Shown here piece by piece: positions 58,736-64,000 of a DNA stretch of 64,000 nt; within the stretch, counting starts at the first letter, position 1; each line of letters starts with the position of its first letter. Location: the NCBI GenBank assembly GCA_035610365.1, contig CM069432.1, positions 72,854,520 through 72,918,519 on the forward strand. The letters run 5' to 3'. Under the pieces are notes generated by a model. That model was given only the letters and a program-made list of their open reading frames with translations, was not told where the DNA came from and ran no database searches. Origin of the DNA: Aquatica leii. Its lineage: Eukaryota > Arthropoda > Insecta > Coleoptera > Lampyridae. Both the position numbers and the translations under genes were made by a program.

Positions 58736-59725
58736 TTATACGTTGTGTCCCACGCTAGGGGTACCCCATGGGATTTAGCATGGGAAAATTGAAATTATTT
58801 TTTTCCTGTTTCCCAAATTAAAAAATCACAAAAATTTTGACGCAGATTCAAAGTGGCAGTTAAAACGTTTCTAAAAACAATTTTTTGATTATAATTTGAT
58901 TATTAATAAATTAATTACAGGCATTTGAAATTCGAAGGTTTTTCGCGCATGCGATTCAGATCGGCTATCTTCGGTTTTTAAAGTAATATGGATGCTAAAA
59001 TTAAATTGTAGCCCGTCAAATCAACATTATGCAACTTTACTTGTGAGGAAATGGAAATTTAAAGAACAAAGACTAGAAAAATCACATTTGAAAATTTTCT
59101 GTAGCAGACTAGAAAAAAAAATAAATCAAACATAAATTTACATTTACATAGGTATCTACGAACACTCATCGTGATACCAATAGGTCGAACGCAGGAAGAT
59201 TGCTCAAATAATCATCGTGCAAAAAAATTTATTTTAATTGAGAATTTGTGGCCTTGTAAAGGGCCTTTTTAACATTGTCGATCCGTTGCTTGGCGGAACG
59301 ACCACGGCGAATCATCTATTTGGGTATGAGGTGTTCAAAAATGCCTACTGCTTGAACTGTACAATAAGTTAGCCGTTCAACAAATCTTTTTCGTGTTTCG
59401 GCTAATTTTGGAATGGTAATAGCTCGGCATATCACTTGAATTTCATCTTTTAGTGCGTCCCTATTTTCATACCGTTTTCCTTCTTTGAATAATTTTTTTT
59501 ATGTAACTCTACAAAAAAAATTGCACGGGTTTAAATCAGGTGACCTAGCAGGCCATGTAATGATAATTATAATCAAAAAGTTGTTTTTAGAAACGTTTTA
59601 AGTGCCACTTTAAATCTGCGTCAAAATTTTTACGATTTTTTAATTTGGGAAGCAGGAAAAAAATAATTTCAATTTTCCCATGTTAAATCCCATGGGGTAC
59701 CCCTAGCGTGGGACACGAGGTATAA
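58736..59725. mobile_element. Tc1/mariner-type element with about 160 bp TIRs, internally deleted
   Basis: Arms 58736-58905 and 59567-59725 are inverted copies with high identity, starting ttatacgttgtgtcccacgc and ending with gcgtgggacacgaggtataa, so a TA duplication is likely. Landmarks in both arms are gtaccccatgggat and gacgcagatt. The internal 660 bases keep only the C-terminal part of a transposase on the minus strand. Confidence 0.75.
59316..59570 (-). pseudogene. Mariner-type transposase C-terminal fragment
   Basis: From 59570 down: TWPARSPDLNPCNFF, then a stop, then a helical end (RDALKDEIQVICRAITIPKLAETRKRFVERLTYC, written here in part) with IFEHLIPK and a stop at 59316-59318. SPDLNPxDFF carries the third catalytic acid in this family; here that Asp is Asn. 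The upstream two thirds of the protein are missing. Confidence 0.65.
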
Positions 59726-60570
59726 TTGCAGAAACCATTATTACTGACCAGTAAACAACTGTTTTGTCTTATTTGGACTCTTAAGCATTGGAACATTTTA
59801 ATACAGTTTCCACAACTATATAAAGCGTTAGTATATTGTATAATGAGTAAAGAATTATTGCCAACGAGTATCAAAATTTGCATCCGAGCCGAAGGCGAAG
59901 TTCGCAATTCACATTCTTTACGAATTATACATTATATTTTTTCTACGACTCTATATTTAATTAGTAATCAAAGTTAAACAGAATTTTACAAAAAAAATAA
60001 CACAGAAAATAAATAAACTAATTTAAAAATTTGTGTGGGTAATACCTACAATGAGAATTAAAAAATTATGTCAAAACTTGTATTTATTTACTTTATATCA
60101 ACTTGTCAATGTTTATACTACAAGTTATGTGTTACTATTATTTCTTTTAGATTCTCATTTCTAGTTAGAGAAATGGTGAATATAATTTACTTGCTTTAAA
60201 TACATGCAATTTTTAGTTAACTTCAAATCATTTAGTATTTGAATTTTTTTAATACAATAATTTGAAGTAAAACAATATGAACGAGCTGGATTAGTTTAAA
60301 AAGTACTAATGATTCAATCACAAGATTTTGCGTTTGCAATCAGTAAATAAAAGAAATCTATTCATCTAACATGTAGATGTGACTTACAAAGCACATTTGT
60401 AAATGTTTGAAGATAATTTGTAATTAATAGGTGTATCCTAATGAATTTAATATACTGCATTACTTTGTACTTCAAATTAGTTTAAATATGAGAAATGAAT
60501 TGTTATTAAAACACATTGTAGGTAAAAAGAAACAAGTGATTCAGTGCTTTTGCTTATAATTACATCTAAA
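59726..60570. other. AT-rich gene-free stretch
   Basis: The 59726-59977 and 59683-59907 ORFs overlap the edge of the mariner element and show no domain. The rest is spacer. Confidence 0.5.
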
Positions 60571-61378
60571 TACGGGTGCGGCAAAAAGATCTGATGGTTT
60601 TAAAATGTAAATAACTCAATCGTTTTAAGAGATACAAAGTGTTTTATTGCATATTACAGATTGCTATTTATGAACATTTATAAAAATAACCAAAGAAATG
60701 TTTATGTGATCTGTTTAAGATTTGAAGATGACGTCTTTCAAATGATGTCCATCTTGGGCTATGCATTCTTTCAATCTTGCACTGAAATTGTCACACACTT
60801 TCCCTAACATTACAGGAGAAATGTTGGCTATTTCTTGGCGTATGGCTTCCTTTAGGTCATCCAATGTGCGGGGTTTGTTTGTGTACACTCTTGATTTAAG
60901 CAGTCCCCACAATAAAAAGTCACAAAGTGCAGGTCGTACCGTAATATTCTTCTTACCGAGCGGTCAGACATGCGCAGAGCAGCAGCTTGTTTGCGTGCAG
61001 GCCGCCGAGGACTGGCTTCCACAACTTTCCTCACTCTCTCGACGTTTTCTGGCGTCCGGGCTGACCTTCCGTTTTAATGCTGAACCGGTAGCTCTAAAGT
61101 TACCCACCCACAGCAAAATGGTGTTTCGAGTTGAAACTTTCCCTCTCGAACCCACATTAAAACGTCTGCGGAACTGCCGGTGAACAGCAACAACACTATC
61201 GCCACTTTTAAAAAATGCTTCCACAACGAACGCACGGTGCTCAGCCGACCACCACTCTATGGCTACTAAAAATATCCGCACGTAGGCACTGAAACGCCGC
61301 TATCCCCACCACCCCCCACCACTCACTCTCTCGTCAGCGCGGCAGCGAAAACCGTCAGATTATTTTGCCGCACCCGTT
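60571..61378. mobile_element. Mariner-type deletion derivative (about 0.8 kb)
   Basis: The ends acgggtgcggcaaaaagatctgatgg (left, from 60572) and ccgtcagattattttgccgcacccgt (right, to 61377), shown here by their inverted match, form TIRs of about 25 bases with a few mismatches. TA occurs at both edges. The inside is GC-rich relative to the flanks and keeps both ends of a transposase gene on the minus strand. Confidence 0.75.
60715..61281 (-). pseudogene. Mariner-type transposase with the catalytic core deleted
   Basis: The N-terminus (61281 down) has a helix-turn-helix: WSAEHRAFVVEAFFKSGDSV, FRRRFNVGSRGKV, NTILLWVGNFRATGS. The second HTH follows in another frame (PRRPARKQAAALRMSDRSV, then RRIL) to about 60920. 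The sequence then jumps to DFLLWGLLKSRVY and LKEAIRQEIANISPVML, ending HHLKDVIFKS at 60715. The central catalytic part, with the first two acidic residues, is absent; only the last Asp of the DFxLWG motif remains. At least one frameshift also lies near 61030. Confidence 0.75.
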
Positions 61379-62050
61379 ATATAATGTTTCCAATGTAAAA
61401 ACCAGTGGTTTGCATTAGTATTGTAACAATTAATTGTATTTATGTTTATCTTGTCTTATTTATTAAAACGCAAGTCCAAAGTGTTTGTGATTGCATTTTT
61501 TAACAAAGTAGCGACAATGTGCGAATACATTATTTTTACAAGATTATAGCATAATATGTAGTAAAAGTATACATAAGTATTTATGACAACTGCATTAATA
61601 TAAGGATAAATAATAACAGATTAACATTTTGGTATCTTGCAACTATCGATGAACGCCAAAAGATAATTAGTTGCTTCTGAATTGTCATGCATTTGAAAAA
61701 ACTGGTAAATTTTCTAATAAATACTAACTTCTTTAAGTTAATTTCAGCATATTATTATAAAATGAGTAATTTTATTTTAAGAATTAGATTATTTAATTTG
61801 TTTATAATATTGCAAATCCGATAAATTACTGTTAAGATTTTCTTCATATCAAAAGAAAACACTGCAAGGAAACAAGTAGTTAGGTTGCAAATTAGAAATT
61901 TGTATTTATTCTAATTACTTTGAATTTCTCAAATATATTTACATTTTATTACAAGAAAGTCATCACTAAACGTCCACGTTTACGAATATAACCTAAAATA
62001 TGTAATTTATAAAACACTCATTCTATTTTATTTTTATTTATTTTTTTTTT
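61379..62050. other. AT-rich gene-free stretch
   Basis: No feature was recognised between the mariner derivative and the large inverted repeat. Confidence 0.6.
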
Positions 62051-63636
62051 ATTTTTTATGACATTTAATGATTTTGTTTTCTAATTTTATAATTTGTGAT
62101 ACAGAGAATATTTGTAAAAGTCTTCTAAATTATCTTTTCATAATTCATTTTCCTGTACGTTATTAGGTTTGACCTGTACGGAAATGACTTTGACTTGTAC
62201 AGAAATGAAATTAGACAATCACAATGCACAACGTCGTCTAATCGCAACTAAACATACAATGTATCGTATTATCTGTTAGTCGTAGAAAAATTTATTTTTT
62301 ACATAATTATCTTAATCAATTTTCCAAAAATATCATCAAGATTTAAAACTATGAAAAATTAATGTCAAATAGATGAAATCTGTATATGATGACTGACTAC
62401 TGTTGAAATATTCAAAAAGATTGTCAAAACAAATAATACAGCTGAAAGTGCTACAAGCAAAAAAATATTTTTTGAAACACGTGTGTTAAATGGCTATTTT
62501 GATAAATACCTTTATAATTTTTACTAAATATTGCGTGTTTATTTACTGTAATTATTGTATTTAAATAAACAAATAGTTATAATTGTGTACTTAAATTAAT
62601 TAAAAATTTTAAATTTTGTTTCTACTTTTTTAAATCGGTATAATTAAAAATTATGAAATTGTGGATGTAATTTTTTTGTTCTTACAGCCGCAACTTTTAA
62701 TTTGTGCGATTAAAGTGAATTTGGTTTTCTGTTTTTATAAATATATCACACGACACGCTTTAATTTTTATTTTAAATTAAAAAAAACTTGCTTTACATAA
62801 AATTTATTAAAAACAAAAATTTTATTTGACAAACAAATGTTTGACAGTTTAATTAAATCTTGACACGTAATAGTATATAAGTTATTAAGAACAGTAAGGG
62901 CTTTTTACTCGTCGTATACAATATTGTCTGAGACTGGTAAAATTCTTACTGTTCGTGATGCTTATGTTTTTTTTTGGCATGATAAAAACATTTTTTTAAA
63001 ATATTATTACTTAATCTTAATAAACGTCAAAATAACGTTATTATTAATTTTTTGATTTTTCTTCAAATTAATTGGTTTTTCAAGCGCTGTCACGTTTAAT
63101 TTGTCGGTAAGTAAATCACTTACAATAATGCAATAATTACTGTAAATAAATACGCAATATTTAGTAGAAATTATAAGGGTCTTTATCAAAATAGCCATTT
63201 AACACACGTGTTTCAAGAAATACTGTTTTGCTTGTAGCACTTTAGATGTATTATTTGTTTTGACAATTTTTTTAATATTTCAACAGTAGTCAGTCATCAT
63301 ATACAGATTTCATCTATTTGACATTAATTTTTCATAGTTTTAAATCTTGATGATATTTTTGGGAAATTGATTAAGATAATTATGTAAAAAATAATTTTTT
63401 CTACGAATAACAGATAATACGATACATTGTATGTTTAATTGCGATTAGACGACGTGCATTTTGATTGTCTAATTTCATTTCTGTAGAGGTCAAACTCATT
63501 TCCGTACAGGTCAAACCTAATAACGTACAGGATAATGAATTATGTAAACATCATTTAGAAGACTTTTACAAATATTCTCTGTATCACAAATTATAAAATT
63601 TGAAAACAAAATCATTGAATGTTATAAAAAATTTAA
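62051..63636. repeat. Large inverted repeat with arms of about 0.5 kb
   Basis: Arm 1 (about 62051-62561) and arm 2 (about 63121-63636) are inverted copies with few mismatches over their whole length (e.g. gatacagagaatatttgtaaaag, catcaagatttaaaac, gaaacacgtgtgttaaatgg). The 560-base spacer contains a smaller hairpin (gaacagtaag near 62890 against cttactgttc near 62945). The block gacctgtacggaaatga is repeated within arm 1 and mirrored in arm 2. There is no ORF with a domain. It may be a foldback/long-TIR element or an inverted duplication. Confidence 0.7.
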
Positions 63637-64000
63637 AAAAAAATGCCTGACGAATAACTTAGACCAGGTTTGAAAGCTCGCATTATATTATTCTAAATAA
63701 ATAATACACCAATTACCTTAAAAAAATATTTTAATATGTTTTATGATGAAAGTTTAATGTCTAAAACAATTATATACAGTCTTTTATAAACTGAAATACA
63801 AAGAAAAGCAGTTCAGAAACTAATAAAACTAAAGGCAAACTCGTTGCACTTCTTTCTATGAAGATAGCACTGTAAATATGTGAAACACTATCAAACAAAA
63901 ACCTAATAAAATTGTCTGTCAACCAGCTGCTTAATAACAGTTTAATGATTGGAGCTATGTTTTTTATTAATAATAAATATAGGCAAACAATTTAAAAAAT
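63637..64000. other. AT-rich window end
   Basis: Nothing recognisable. Confidence 0.6.

Noticed and set aside
1..64000. CRISPR arrays, bacterial operons, prophage-like modules
   Set aside because: No regularly spaced repeats, ribosome-binding sites or compact gene order; introns and transposon families show that this is an animal nuclear genome.

Overview
This is eukaryotic, non-coding-rich, very AT-rich DNA. GT-AG introns, an insect-type transposon mix and THAP and DDE-transposase relatives of the kind abundant in aphid-like insects suggest a hemipteran (sternorrhynchan) genome. That placement is an inference from family resemblance, not a proof. No intact cellular gene, rRNA, tRNA or CRISPR array was found. 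The window reads as a graveyard of mobile elements embedded in AT-rich spacer.

Layout. 1-7.59 kb: the 3' part of a Ty3/gypsy (Osvaldo/Ulysses-like) LTR retrotransposon on the + strand: broken gag, a canonical A-AAA-AAC slippery site, broken pol, a polypurine tract and a probable 2.3 kb 3' LTR. 7.6-8.66 kb: a two-exon THAP-domain gene on the - strand, broken by a frameshift and a stop, ending 2-3 bp from the LTR edge. 12-16.5 kb and 29.5-30.1 kb: minus-strand fragments of Penelope-like elements (PLEs) with GIY-YIG endonuclease remnants and hammerhead-like tails. 19.2-20.7 kb: a long inverted-repeat element. 20.8-22.4 kb: a decayed piggyBac transposase (-). 24.3-26.7 kb: a five-exon DDE transposase-related gene (+), interrupted in exon 3 by a 924 bp piggyBac element with perfect TTAA duplications. 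32.1-32.7 kb and 56.1-56.5 kb: two copies of one dispersed repeat. 37.1-37.5 kb: an inverted repeat with hammerhead-like ends. 38.0-39.0 kb: a second DDE-related pseudogene (-).

41.6-46.9 kb: a nearly full-length I/Nimb-type non-LTR retrotransposon (+) between TAA microsatellites, with ORF1, and with ORF2 carrying APE and RT and a C-terminal CCHC motif but apparently no RNase H. 50.8-51.8 kb: a PIF/Harbinger transposase pseudogene (+). 51.8-52.45 kb: a direct/inverted repeat array carrying two hammerhead ribozymes with intact cores, the most notable item here. 53.0-54.3 kb: coding-like exons split by a 675 bp hAT MITE. 58.7-59.7 and 60.6-61.4 kb: two Tc1/mariner deletion derivatives. 62.05-63.64 kb: an inverted repeat with arms of about 0.5 kb.

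There is no operon-like cooperation among these genes. They are independent insertions, some nested (piggyBac in the DDE gene, hAT in a coding fragment, LTR element against the THAP gene). Several frame breaks are single-base expansions of homopolymers, so some may be assembly errors rather than true inactivation.
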